From positions 35,156,501 to 35,220,500 of the forward strand of contig BSBN01000213.1 in the NCBI GenBank assembly GCA_027924645.1: a DNA stretch of 64,000 nt, read 5' to 3'. Shown one piece after another: positions 21,311 to 32,402 of this stretch; the stretch's first letter is position 1, and each line of letters starts with the position of its first letter. The position numbers were made by a program, and so were the translations under genes. The stretch is from Cunninghamia lanceolata. Its lineage: Eukaryota; Streptophyta; Pinopsida; Cupressales; Cupressaceae. The notes under the pieces are model-generated. The model made no database searches. It had not been told where the DNA came from and saw nothing but the letters and a program-made list of their open reading frames with translations.

Positions 21311-22051
21311 TGACGTCATCATATCCTCCTGATCTCCTTTTTTATATGATCATGATGATCACCCTATCTTTTAAGGGGGGGTAATACTCTCAACAGCATG
21401 ATCATATTTTAAATATCACCCTAGCGCTAACCTAATGATGACCTCAACTCATCCTCATGCTCCTAAGGCGGAATATGATGGTTACGTCATCCTGATATTC
21501 GATGAGGAGGATCATATTCCTAATGTAACCCGACATTTCATAAAGTCCTCCTGCCAAGAAATATGACCTTTTGCAAATATCCTGATGACGTCATCCTAAC
21601 CTGATAAACGAAGAAGCAAATATTAGGACGACATCATCATCACATTTCCCTTCGGCAGGATATTTTCCAAAACATGATCCGGTTCGCGAATATGATGATG
21701 ACGTCATATTCTAAGTTCAACAAAAGCCCCGGATATCCTGATGATCATCATCATCCTGATCTTTCGAGAGGGTTACCTTGGCCGCAAAGGGGTCATATTA
21801 CATTCACCACCTGATCATGCTCCTTAGGTGACCCGATATTACATTTATCCCCTGATCTTAACTAAACATGACGGTGACGTCATCTTTTGCATTTTAATGA
21901 AGCCCGGATATGACGATGACATCACCATCATATTCCTTTCCTCAGCAGTAGGATCATATATCATATCCTCCTATTTTCCTTCGACATGATGATGATGATG
22001 ATTGTCATTCTTTTCCCCAGTATACAGAAGCGAAACATCCTGATGACGTCA
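21311..22051. promoter_or_regulatory. TGACGTCA cluster in 3' LTR
   Basis: Five perfect TGACGTCA palindromes start at 21,311, 21,586, 21,699, 21,875 and 22,044. The first is TGACATCA in the 5' LTR, a CpG transition, so five is probably the ancestral number. Confidence 0.75.
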
Positions 22052-22324
22052 TCTGGACCTTTGGAAGGGGGGAGCATCATATTTCCAAAATATCATGCAG
22101 ACGAAAGTTCTAAGTTTCCATCAGCATGGTTTTATCTATCGGCCAAGTTCGTTTTTTCTCCCGCCGATATGAGTTGTCTTCCCGATGGATAGGTGATCGG
22201 CCAAATAGCGAACATCGGCCGAGCGATTTTTTTGACACGCCGATGGCGAATCTCACGCCGATGGGCGGGAATGTACATAGCGGTGGAGTTTTAAAGCATT
22301 TTTTGGCACCCGTGGCATTTTCTC

Positions 22325-22342
22325 GGTCAGCGATGGTTGACC
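22325..22342. promoter_or_regulatory. inverted W-box pair (3' LTR of element B)
   Basis: Same block as at 11,261: GGTCAGCGATGGTTGACC. Confidence 0.6.
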
Positions 22343-23826
22343 CGATGGGTTTTGAGCAGTCTGTATGCATTTTGAACGCGTTTTTAAGAGTATTTTGGAC
22401 CCGATTTCCACAATTTTGCACAGTCACCTGGATTTAAATGATTATTTTAATTTCCTGCTGTTTATGTGATAAATGTAATACTTATTGCTTGTCTTGTCTT
22501 GCAGACTTGTAGTTGAGGAAGTAGCTGGAAATTCAACATAGTGACATCATGGTGGAAGGAAATCCAATCTCAGGAGCAGGAAGATAAAGATGAAGTGCGA
22601 AGAAGTCAAGGCCATTCAAATAAAGGACAAAGTTGCAGCTGAGGGTATTACTACCACAGACAAACAAAAGTTATTGCCAAGCTGCCGGAACTTCTTAGAA
22701 GGGGCAATATTTCGCCCAGATTTGACACTGTTCAGAGATATTTTGAAGAGCTGGTTCACCTGTATTTATTGCTGTAACCAGGGGTTTGAACCAGGGGTTC
22801 AGTTAGGTTTTTTGCTGTAGTGAGGACAATCAGAATGTCTTTATATTGTGCCTCTCTACACTGTAATATTCTACAACAGGGGCTACAACAGGGATTTTTT
22901 TAGAAGCACACAGTGAGTTAGCTTAGCATAGTTTAGAGGTAGAAGAAGGAGGTCGCCTGTTTGTCTGCAGTAAGGTGCGCGTGGAATGTCTGGCTGCCTT
23001 ACTGTATCTGTAAAGCTTGTAAGTTCTTTGTAGTATGATCAATGAAACTAAGAGTCATTCCTACATTGTAAATCATGTATGACTATTCATTTCTAATACA
23101 ATAGAATCTGGAGTTCTGCATCTATCTTCTGAGTGTTCTCCTGCTCTTCTTTGTGTTTTGAAATATTTTCTTTGAGAGCTTGCAATTTTAAATGTATGTT
23201 TGTGAAAATGCTCAGAACTTGCATTTAAGGTTTTTACTGTGGATTTGATCAAATTACTGTGGTATTTACATAGTGCATAACAGAAACAACTAGATCCTTC
23301 GGTAGATTAAATGAGGTATATATTAGATCTTTCTTACTTTTCCCAACCCATCTGAAATATTTAGCTGAAAACGTAGAAATCTAAAGGAAATTGTCTCAAA
23401 TTTGAAGAAGCATGCATAATAGAGTTAAGAGTAGACAGTTTTCATAAATAGATAAAGAAGAGAGCTGCAATAATTCAAGAAAACCATCTAAAACTTGCAG
23501 CACAGTAACACTTTTATGCAAAGGAATGAAAAGTATTGACATATCTCATGATCTTTTTGCATATTCTTAGTCCAGTAAACCACCAAACAAACCTAAACTA
23601 CATAAGGCCCCTTGAACATTACAGCTTCACATTGATCGACTGAACTTGACCAACCGAACCATTGTAGACTTGGGATTAGTTGAATCTCAAATGATTCCTT
23701 CTTATCTTTCAAGTATAGTTTCAGTTCATTATATGTGAATTTTAACTTATTGTTATGATTGCATCAGAACAATCATCAACAGTTTTTTGACGTTAGGAGG
23801 AAGGCTGTATATTGCAATCATCAACA

Positions 23827-23831
23827 GAATG
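23827..23831. repeat. target-site duplication GAATG, right copy
   Basis: Immediately follows the CA end of the 3' LTR and matches 9,543-9,547. Confidence 0.92.
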
Positions 23832-24370
23832 CATGCCTAGAAAACTCCATCAGAAAATAGAATAGAAGGTGACCCTAAAACCATGTCTTGTTTATTGAGC
23901 TACTGCAAGTAGCGGTAATTCAAGTGACCAAACCACTGATGCCACAAATGACTCACCTCATCTAAATGAGTGAGTAGAACATTCAAAGGAGAGTTAGGAA
24001 CAATGTGAGAAAACTGGTACAATCTGGAATAATGATCTAATTTTCCCACAACAATTCTAGACCCATTGTGCAATTCACTGATTACCACTTTGTCTAGTGT
24101 GAACTCAACCCACTTGCCAGAGCTTGTGTGAGTGATATGATAAACAGATAAGAGATTAGATGATAAAGATGGAATGCAAAGAACATCTTGAAATGTTCCT
24201 TCGCCCATGTCAATAGACCCTCTCCCATGCACTTCAACAAGAGTGTCATCACCCATTAGAATGGTAGGCATAAAACATGGCTCTATGGAGGAAAAACCAT
24301 CCTATAAGGAAGCCATGTGGTGCAAATCACCTGAGTCAATGATCCATGTATCAGGTTGTGAAGCAACAAC
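23832..24370 (-). pseudogene. copia protease and pre-integrase region
   Basis: This is the minus-strand continuation of the copia pol split by element B. The protease active site WIIDSG lies at about 24,329-24,345 (Asp-Ser-Gly codons at 24,329-24,337), followed by MGDDTLVEVHGRGSI and FQDVLCIPSLSSNLLSV. The integrase zinc-binding region is at about 23,900-23,960, with LWHQWFGHLNY (His residues), and Cys further on near the insertion site. There are two stops near 24,300 and 23,860. The frame runs through the rejoined GAATG site for several codons, then meets a one-base shift on the other side (about 9,528). Confidence 0.88.
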
Positions 24371-24960
24371 AACTAGGGCCTTTCCCTTTCCTTTCCCCTT
24401 ACTCTTGTTTGTGTCCTTAGAAGACCCTTCTGATGAACCCTGTTTGACAGAGTCAGGTACCTTGATAATTTTCTTCTCAAGAAGATGTGACAGGTGATCA
24501 ATCTGCTTCTTTAGACACTTGTGTTCATCATGTCTAGGCCTCTTACAATAAGAACAATTGACCTTATCCTTTCTAGGTTGTTCACCTTTTAATGAAGAGG
24601 TTTGACTAGCTGCATTTGAAACAACAGGTTTCTGATCTTTCTTATTCTCTCCTTGGTTATTTTATTTCTTATCTTGTTTGCCAAGCCCTTTCTATTCTTT
24701 TGTGCCTTGATTTGTACCCAAGACATGTGACTTATAAGGTTTAATTGTACCCATGTGAGCCAGTTTATCTTGCCCCTTAGTGAGTTTTGTAGCAAACTCA
24801 TCTAGTGAAGGCATTTTATAGTTGGAACCAAGAGCACATTTTGTGGCATAAAAGGTAGAAACAAACACAAAATAGTTCAGACCAAGCTTAGAAAGAATGC
24901 TTAAGATCAGTTGTTTGTCTTCTTTTTCTATTCCAGGGTAGGTACAAAAAGATGGGGGGC
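24371..24960 (-). pseudogene. copia gag, truncated at its 5' end
   Basis: The minus strand shows IEKEDKQLILSILSKLGLNYFVFVSTFY near 24,930-24,850 (the copia capsid region), a Lys-rich stretch, and a canonical zinc knuckle CSYCKRPRHDEHKC (CX2CX4HX4C) at 24,515-24,556. The N-terminal half of the capsid, the leader and the 5' LTR are absent. Recognisable sequence stops at about 24,960, next to unrelated DNA with an inverted repeat and a minisatellite. Stops and a frameshift are present. Confidence 0.82.
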
Positions 24961-24996
24961 CAAAAAGTGGCAAAAATTCTTAAAACTTTTTAAAAA

Positions 24997-25020
24997 GCCA
25001 TAACGCGCTCACGTTATGGC
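24997..25020. repeat. 9-bp inverted repeat at the copia break
   Basis: GCCATAACG and CGTTATGGC are separated by 6 bases, right beside the place where the copia gag is cut off. The arms resemble the CGTTATAA units of the adjacent minisatellite. Confidence 0.75.
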
Positions 25021-25073
25021 TTGGTGTTGCCTAGCCTAAGGCTCAACAACACCAAGCTAGAATGTGCTTGCGC

Positions 25074-25169
25074 TATAACATGAGTGCATTATAATGCACT
25101 CTCATTATAACACACTCTCGTTATAACATACTCTCGTTATAACGTGCTCTCGTTATAATGTGCTCACGT
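25074..25169. repeat. 16-bp minisatellite, six units
   Basis: Six 16-base units of the type TATAAC(A/G)(T/C)(A/G)CTCTCGT start at 25,074, 25,090, 25,106, 25,122, 25,138 and 25,154. The inner ones are the most alike. Confidence 0.85.
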
Positions 25170-26430
25170 TATGATTGTTTATGACAAAAAAAAAGAAACA
25201 ATTGTCATTTCTTTCATCTGCGTTTTCTTGCAAACCCACAGCCTGCAAACCCTTGAGAGCACACTCGCATTATTGGAGGCTAGATTTTTCACCAAATTGT
25301 CACTGATTCTTCATCAAAATACTGCCACGATGTTGGGGAGGCCAAAGGAGAAAGTTTTGTTTGTTTTTTGAGAGAATTTGTTACTAAATAGGTAGATTTA
25401 AGTGGTTTTTTTATGTAAATTTCTTAATTTACAAGAATTGATAATGCACCTCCTCCTCCTGAAAATTCTCAAAATCCCCAATCACCTGAACACCAAATAC
25501 CTGATGAAGAATAACCCCAACAATAAACACCTCCAATAATTTTTTAATATGCCTCTGGAACACAAGAAAATTTAATGGGGAAAATTGAAAATAATAAAAA
25601 ACAAATTGATGACATAATTGCAAGGTTGAAAGATCCTGTAACTTCAACCTCGTATAGAGCCGCCCTTACTCAATCTATTGAATCTATGTTATCAAATGTA
25701 GATTTAATTAGCAAGCAAATCTCTAGTTGGTCAGATAAGAGGAGAGAGTTTAGATAATTCTATGCAGATAAGTTATCTTATGAACAAGTCAAAAATGAAA
25801 AAATTACAAAATTTGACTTGTGTCCCCTTTTCATAAACCCATGAACAAATCAACCTCTACCCCTTACATGCAAGAGGTTCCCTATCCATTGGTACAACAA
25901 CCAAGTGATAAAGGACCATTTTGGGTAGAGGTGGTGGATAGTTTTTGACCATCCTCCATGCAACAATAATGAGGTCCCGCAATATTTTTTGAGGAAACTC
26001 TACTGCGAGTTTGTCCTCAATAAAGTGCCAAACTATTTTGATATGCGGGACTTCCAAGGTAGAGGTGGGGGGTTAGCACGTGATAGACCAGGGGTATGTC
26101 TTGACCCACAAAAACCAACAAGATGAGCACTTGCTAGACCATCCCATGAGCATGTGTCTATCCCTTTCGTTGTGAAGGAGAGTGTTGAGGTCAAGACACT
26201 ACAGTCCATTAGTTCCTTGACCCAGAGCATCATAGAGCATGCCAGTCCTAAGGCACAATGTGAGCCGAGGGAGACTCCAAGGAGTAGGGTTCCACCCCAT
26301 ACTTGTCAAGCTTATGGGTCAGCCTATGGTTATGACCCCATGGATAGTTAGGATGTAGGTGTGGAGGCTACATTTGTAGCTGAGTAGATGGTGATGACAG
26401 ATTCCCTCCTGAATGAGACTTTCAGCCTTG
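25170..26430 (+). other. unassigned DNA with short open stretches
   Basis: I recognise no family. A stretch at 25,575-25,757 would encode a lysine-rich helical peptide. Around 26,000-26,430 a broken frame reads NYFDMRDFQGRG, then SIPFVVKESVEVKTLQS and ends near a potential splice donor (GGTAAATTT at about 26,437). Composition is more gene-like than the surroundings, but stops (TAG, TGA) interrupt it. Possibly the 5' part of the exon series that follows. Confidence 0.35.
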
Positions 26431-27126
26431 ATACTTAGGTAAATTTAGCAAGTTCATTGAATTTAATTTATTAAATTTGATTTTTGAAATGCAAGATTAA
26501 CTAATTTAGTTTAATGATTGTAATGAAATTTAAGGGTCATAGCATTCATTTAGTTTTCAATGGTTCTCCACCTTCGTATTACACTACGACATGTACTATT
26601 GAGGTATGTAACTAGTAAACAATTATAAATATAACATGTGAATAGCATTGTTATATGAATGGTATTCTATTAGCTAATTTTGGATGTTGAATAGGTTAAT
26701 CTTGGAGATTTCACGACAACACCTCCCAGTGGAGGTGGAGTTCAAGCTTCACTCAGGTAATAAAATAAAAGTTTAACTAATGAATTATACTTACTAGATT
26801 TTTGTAGTTTATATTCATATCATTGATTACATTGCATTGCACATCTTTCAAACTCAAAGCATTACTACACATTGCATAACTAATAAGTAGATGTTGATAG
26901 ATGACAAAATTTTAATTACAATATAGTTTTTTAGAAAGTCAACATAATCAATTATGCAATTACTTCACATTGCATAACTAATAACTAGGAGCAGCTGCCA
27001 ATTGCATTTTCTTGTCATGGCATTCCATGAGACCACATTTTATTGAGGTATTTTTTCAAATAGTTCACTACCTTGTCTATGCTATGGATGCTTGGAAAAA
27101 ATCTATCAAAGAATAATAGTAAGCTA

Positions 27127-27283
27127 TAGCATAGACAAGGCAATGAGCTGTTTGAAAAAATGCCTCAAAGAAATGTGGTCTCATGAAATGCCATGACAAG
27201 AAAATGCATAGACAAGGACATCACCGTGAGACCACATTTCTTTGAGGTATTTTTTCAAACAACTCACTGCCTTGTCTATGCTA
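27127..27283. repeat. hairpin 1 of the PPR cluster
   Basis: Arms 27,127-27,185 and 27,225-27,283 (59 bases) are inverse complements with only a few mismatches, loop about 39 bases. The arms encode the CGSIDKA to NVVSW segment. Confidence 0.8.
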
Positions 27284-27464
27284 CCACATTTTCCATACAT
27301 GTCTACCAAAGCATTTTATCAAACAATTCACTTCCTTGCTGCCATGGTTAAAAGCCTAAAATAGGTGCTTTCGAACAAACTATGGATGCTTGGAAAAAAT
27401 CTATCAAAGCATAATAGTAATGTGGTAGCATAGACAAAGCAGTGAGTTGTTTGAAAAAATGTTT

Positions 27465-27749
27465 GAAAGCACCTGTTTTAGGCTTTTAGCCATAGCAGCA
27501 AGGAAGTGAATTGTTTGATAAAAATGGTAGACATCTATGGAAAATGTGGTAGCATAGATGAGGCAGTGAGCTATTTGAAAAAATGCCTCAAAGAAATGTG
27601 GTCTCATGGTGATGGACTTTGAGGCATTTTTTCAAATAACTCACTACCTCTTCTATGCTACTACATTTTCCATACATGTCTACCAAAGTATTTAATCAAA
27701 CAATTCACTTCCTTGCTACTATGGCTAAAAGCCTAAGACAAGTACTTTC
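27465..27749. repeat. hairpin 2 of the PPR cluster (longest)
   Basis: Arms of about 130 bases (27,465-27,592 and 27,617-27,749) are inverse complements with scattered mismatches, loop about 24 bases. Transcription from either side would give a long foldback RNA. Confidence 0.82.
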
Positions 27750-27803
27750 GAACAAACTATGAATGCTTGGAAAAAATCTATCAAATCATAATAGTAAGCA
27801 ATA

Positions 27804-27930
27804 TCATAGACAAGGCAATGAGCTGTTTAAAAAAATGCATCAAATAAATGTGGTCTCATGATGATGTCCATCACCATGAGACCACATTTTTTTGAGGCAT
27901 TTTTTCAAACAGCTCACTGCCTTGTCTATG
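27804..27930. repeat. hairpin 3 of the PPR cluster
   Basis: Arms 27,804-27,860 and 27,875-27,930 pair with a 14-base loop that is itself partly complementary (GATGTCCATC). Confidence 0.75.
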
Positions 27931-28678
27931 CTACCACATTTTTCATACATGTCTACCAAAGCATTTTATCAAACAATTCTCTCAAAATTTTTTCAAATAG
28001 TATGAGACCACATTTCTTTGAGGCATTTTTTCAAATAGCTCACTGCCTTGTCTATGCTACCACATTTTCATACACGTCTACCAAAGTACTCAAAATTTTG
28101 TTGACTATCTCATACATTATAAGCCATGACCTACATCACTATTCTAGTTTTCGTAATTGAATAATATTATTTTATTTTCAGATGATGCAAGTGGAGATAC
28201 CTCCTAATGTTCATATGGAAATGGAGCATGATGTGTCTTCCACAATTGATAGCTCCATGCCTTTGATAGGGGTATGAGGTAGATTAGTAAATTTCAAATT
28301 ACATTCATTGTTATAGTTGTTTATTATTGAAAAATCAAATGATTATTGATTTGAAGTTTAATTTCTATTTGGATGGTTTCTATAGGACATTACAACACCA
28401 CAGCCTAATCTTGCTACTGTGGCAAATGAGGAGAGAGATTATCTGGCAACGGTAAGTGATGATTTTGTTAAATATTTCATTTTTATAATGTAATTTCTAT
28501 ATATCAATGTCTATACTTTTTATTGTAACAACTAAAGCTCCATGATGAACTAAATAGGAGGAGCAACCCTCAGGTTCGAAGTAGACCACTCTCATATGCA
28601 TCTCCAACCCCTCAAAAATAAAAGATTGCTCGTGACCTATTTTCTTCACCCAGAGGGGAATGACTTTTTATTGGGTTC

Positions 28679-28830
28679 CTTTGTTGTATGCCTATATGGC
28701 ATTTGTGGACATATATTTTTTATTGCATATAGTTGAAATTGTATGCCTATATGGCATTCCTGTAAGCCTATATGGCTATTTTGTATATATGGTATACTTA
28801 TATCAACAGATATTGATGTATGCCTATATG
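28679..28830. repeat. short dispersed repeat TATGCCTATATGGC
   Basis: TATGCCTATATGGC(A/T) or a one-base variant occurs four times (about 28,687, 28,741, 28,764, 28,817) in T-rich sequence after the last gene-like block. Confidence 0.7.
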
Positions 28831-28926
28831 GCTATTTGGTTAATACACATCTTTTTTGTTGATGGTGTCCATATTTGCATTATAAATCCATGCTTCAATG
28901 GATATTTGTAGATGGTTTACTTCAAA

Positions 28927-28931
28927 TATTT
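28927..28931. repeat. target-site duplication TATTT, left copy
   Basis: TATTT directly before TGTTACATCC; the same five bases follow the CA end at 32,097-32,101. Confidence 0.85.
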
Positions 28932-29203
28932 TGTTACATCCCTAATTTTTGTCTTGCTATACTTTTACTTTTTACTTGGACATAAGTAAATTTATTATGA
29001 TGTTTAGATTAATGACAAGGAAAAACATGGATTATATTGAATGTCATTTATTGAAATTATAGGAATGATTATGTTATTACCGATTTAATATTTGTATTAT
29101 GAGATTTGATTTATTATTTGAATTAATTGAATGATGATGCACTGATCACTTATTGTTTGGTAACAAGTTAAAATAGGATTACAGGTTATCTGATGAATCT
29201 CAA

Positions 29204-29280
<77 letters not shown>

Positions 29281-32096
29281 CAGGATACGAGTGGTTTATT
29301 TGCCAAATCGAGTTATAACTGTATAACGAAAATGTGAACCAATGTGTCGTAAGAGGTAAGCCTTGTCTTGTCAGTTTACTTCTGAACCTAATCAACAGGT
29401 AGTCAATATTGTTTTCAAATCTTTCTAAGTCATATTAAGTCAACTTAGTCATTAATAATGTTAACGACGTCATTTGAGTTTGATTTATGACTATTTACGT
29501 TTAATGTAAATATTACGATGTTATTGTCGTGAAATGGTTGTCTTATTATTATTATTTTCATGACGTATTATAAATGATTCTTAACATTAAGATAATTTAG
29601 TCAAGTTAAGAATACGTGAATTATGTTGACGGATTATGATGGGGAGACAAGCTTAACCCAATCACAATATCCATAATCCTTTGTTTAATAATATTGTTTT
29701 ATTGAATAAACTATATCTACCTAATGTAGAGGTGATGTTATGAGAATTATATTTGATGTAATCAAATATGTAAATGCCTTAGCATTGAATGAGGATAATA
29801 CCTCATATTGAGTTGATGGTTTAATGATTGAGTAGCCAAAGGCTTATTTGTAGGAGAGTCTTCAATAGTGTTAGTGGTAGATTGAACCACTAATTGTGAT
29901 CATTTAAATATTAGTTGTGTTTAAGTGATGTGTCGGTCTCATCTTAGAAGGAGGACTATGGTTTTAACCACCACAACCGACGAGTTGTGAATTTGATATC
30001 TCCCATCGACATGTGGGATTTATGCTTAAAAATTGGTCTTGAGTTTAGATTTAACCGCTGTGGACTGTTAAGCTTTGATTAAATTTTGTAACCAAACATA
30101 GAGGAGGTGGGAATGAGGTGACTCTATAGGAGTTGTGCCACCGTCATTATGACTAATGACTCATATGAGCCATTGTTTTGTATTAAGGAGGTTAAAAACT
30201 TGTAGAGCAGACAGGGGGATAGGGTGGAGATATAGAAAGGAATATAGTAGCTGGGATAGTAGCTGAATACACAGTCTAGTGGTGTTGACCCTATAGTTTA
30301 TTCGCACATCTCAATGAGCACAAGATTGTATACTTCCAGGTATTCCTTAGTTTATGTGTTATTAAACCATGAGGAAATCGAATAGTTTATCTAAGATTGT
30401 ACATCATAGTATTATAGGCGATTATATAAGTTCGCCGGTAAGGATTAACCTTCTGAATTTATGATGTGATAGTAAAAAACTATTAAGTATCAACTTAGGA
30501 AAGTACCGTTAACATTTTAAGTAAACTATTTTGAACTATTTTCTTGTAGTCGATGAAGACAATGAATGTTATTTATATGGTTGATATTTGGTCATACCAG
30601 TGAGTATACTGTTATAGTAGACTGAGTTGACCATCTTCTTAGTGATTTTAAACCGTTGATCATACCAAATCATAGAATGAAAGATAAATGAATATCTTAG
30701 AAGGAGATTGTCATAAGTTGTCATAAGCTTGAATAAATAGTCTTCTTATTGAATTAAGTTTGAAGCAAGGCAATAAAGAGATTGATTAATAACCATACAA
30801 TAGACTCTCGAATGGATGAACCATGTTTTCATACTCTCATTTTGAACCGTATAGTAATGAGGTTATAATGATTTAACATATTGTCTTGTATAGGTTATAT
30901 ATATATGCATAGTGGATAATGTTATCTAACCAAGAGTAATAGATTCATAAGAATCATTAGTAAACTTTTGTATCATAACAATGGTAGTAACTTAGAGATA
31001 TTATGGAAGATGGAATAAGGTTATTATGAGAATCCTATTTAAGACTAATTGTCTTTATTATACATGAAGAGATCCAATACAATGGAGTAGGTTAAGTATA
31101 CTAGAGAATGACCTTGTTGGGATGTTTATACTTAGGATATGTTTTGTTATAAACATTATCAAATTTATTCTATGTTCCTTTGTATAGGAGACATTATTTA
31201 TTTAAGAACTATAGTATTCTTATCCTTGGTTAAGTTAATCAAGGGTTATTTGCGAATCTAGAACTCCTTGATAAAAGATATGGTTATATTGTTATATCGT
31301 ATTAACAAAAGATATTAGGGTAACCCTAGAGTCGATTACCAACCAATTGAATGGTTATGCCATATAGACTTATTCAAGTCAAAAGGTATTATTATTGTGA
31401 CTCATAGATTAAACTATTGCATGAATAGGGTTGGTAAGAGATTTAAACTGTGAGAATATGAAAGTATCCAAGTTGAGTAGGGGTGGGTGAACACAATGAC
31501 TACGTTCATTATGAACTATATTGATATTAAAAACTTTGGCCAAAGTAATGCATTTGTTTTCTACATGCATTGTCGGTTCATTATATTCAGATTGCTCATC
31601 CTATCAGAAATTATACTTCGCTAGAGGGTATCTAGGGTTGTATGGTTGATAGAGTTGAGTAGAATACAACACTATGTACTTAGGAAAGGAAAATTACCAC
31701 TGGTCACCTAAGGTCTATATTCCTTGTGAAGGGTAGGGCCACTTCCTATGTGGAAGATGTGTGGGAGACTGCCGATCTATGGATGGAGGTAAATCACTGG
31801 AAAGATGCTCTCTCTCCAAGTAGGAAATATGTCAGGACTTGTGATAAAGATGCCAGATATTCAAAAGCAATATTAATTCCAAGTTTGTATATGTAATGGA
31901 TTTACAATTGTAAACATTGTATATGAGAAGGACAATATGATTTATTGTATTTTGTAAAAAAAAGAATCTTGTAATTGTAGTTACTTGATTATTTGTTGAA
32001 TAAAATAAAAATTTTCTTTAACTCAATTTTACCTTGTTGAGTTACTCTATGGTAAATTTCTGGTTTTTACTATGTTTATAGAATGTGGATGTTACA
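28932..32096. mobile_element. solo LTR, 3,165 bp
   Basis: Starts TGTTACATCC and ends GGATGTTACA, an inverted terminal repeat with one mismatch, with TG/CA ends and a TATTT duplication on both sides. There is no internal coding sequence, PBS or second LTR. This is the usual outcome of recombination between the two LTRs of an element. It contains an (AG)n tract and is otherwise AT-rich with no gene I can support. Orientation is not determined. Its tip differs from the TGTTGTG family, so it is a separate family. Confidence 0.88.
29207..29277. repeat. (AG)n microsatellite
   Basis: About 35 perfect AG dinucleotides inside the solo LTR. The Leu/Ser-repeat open frame on the other strand is a by-product. 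Confidence 0.97.
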
Positions 32097-32101
32097 TATT
32101 T
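32097..32101. repeat. target-site duplication TATTT, right copy
   Basis: Matches 28,927-28,931. Confidence 0.85.
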
Positions 32102-32402
32102 AAAGTCCAATTGTATTACATGCACTCTTCCTTTATATAATTGTAAATATATAAAGTTTGAACATTATTCTCCTCTAATATTATTGAACATTAAATCAAT
32201 CATATGAATATAATAATACATGATGCAATCTAACACCTAGGTCTCTCTACCACTACACATCTAAGCCCATGCTCTGTAGGATCATTGTAGCATGGTAAGG
32301 AAATTCATGTAATTATACAATGCACTTTGAAGTATACAACTAAAAATGAGCAAGACATTGTTACATGTGACCTCATACCTCTAGAAGTTTGTCATATAAT
32401 TC
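32102..32402. other. AT-rich DNA without recognisable features
   Basis: Continuation of the sequence interrupted by the solo LTR. No gene or repeat seen. Confidence 0.6.

Larger units (their letters stand above)
9548..23826 (+). mobile_element. complete Ty3/gypsy Tat-type LTR retrotransposon (element B)
   Basis: A 14.3-kb element with two 3.2-kb LTRs, GAATG target duplication, PBS, a gag-pol open in one frame apart from three stops, and a 1-kb 3' noncoding region. Domain order is gag, CX2HX4HX4C knuckle, protease, archaeal-type RNase H, RT, Ty3 RNase H, integrase. It is inserted in the integrase region of a minus-strand copia element. A hand comparison of the LTRs gives roughly 49 substitutions in about 3.19 kb, nearly all transitions, plus one 19-20 bp indel. 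The insertion is therefore fairly recent compared with its neighbours. No copy of a host gene is carried. Confidence 0.95.
20632..23826 (+). mobile_element. 3' LTR of element B
   Basis: The LTR is 3,195 bp, TGTTGTG to ATCATCAACA, directly followed by the GAATG duplication. It is nearly identical to the 5' LTR; differences are almost all transitions. It keeps five perfect TGACGTCA sites (21,311; 21,586; 21,699; 21,875; 22,044) and the W-box pair at 22,325-22,342. It has TGTAAA where the 5' LTR has TATAAA. Confidence 0.95.
27010..28110. repeat. cluster of PPR-gene fragments in alternating orientation
   Basis: The region consists of about eight pieces of one sequence, alternately on the two strands. 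The pieces read as pentatricopeptide-repeat (PPR) motifs: VDMYGKCGSIDKA in one frame and, one base out of frame, LFEKMPQRNVVSWNAM in the next, the typical series of plant organelle RNA-editing PPR proteins. A lost base separates the two frames in every piece, so all derive from one already damaged copy. Three units begin with the same ATG(G/A)ATGCTTGGAAAAAATC segment (27,084; 27,382; 27,759). No piece can encode a PPR protein. Confidence 0.75.
26431..28640 (+). pseudogene. possible multi-exon gene remnant of unknown family
   Basis: Several short open blocks are bounded by splice-like sites. About 26,533-26,603 ends GAG/GTATGT. About 26,696-26,757 is preceded by ATAG and followed by GTAATA. 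About 28,181-28,270 is preceded by TTTTATTTTCAG. About 28,386-28,452 has TTTCTATAG before it and GGTAAGTG after it. About 28,539-28,661 ends in TGA. The translations (for example MMQVEIPPNVHMEMEHDVSS) are not recognised. The large gap between 26,760 and 28,180 holds the PPR-fragment cluster. Exon calls rest on splice consensus only. Confidence 0.35.

Noticed and set aside
27858..28160. 100-codon plus-strand frame in the PPR cluster
   Set aside because: Here the plus strand is the complement of the PPR coding orientation; the frame is fortuitous.
29186..29395. Ser/Leu-rich protein on the minus strand
   Set aside because: Translation of the (AG)n microsatellite.
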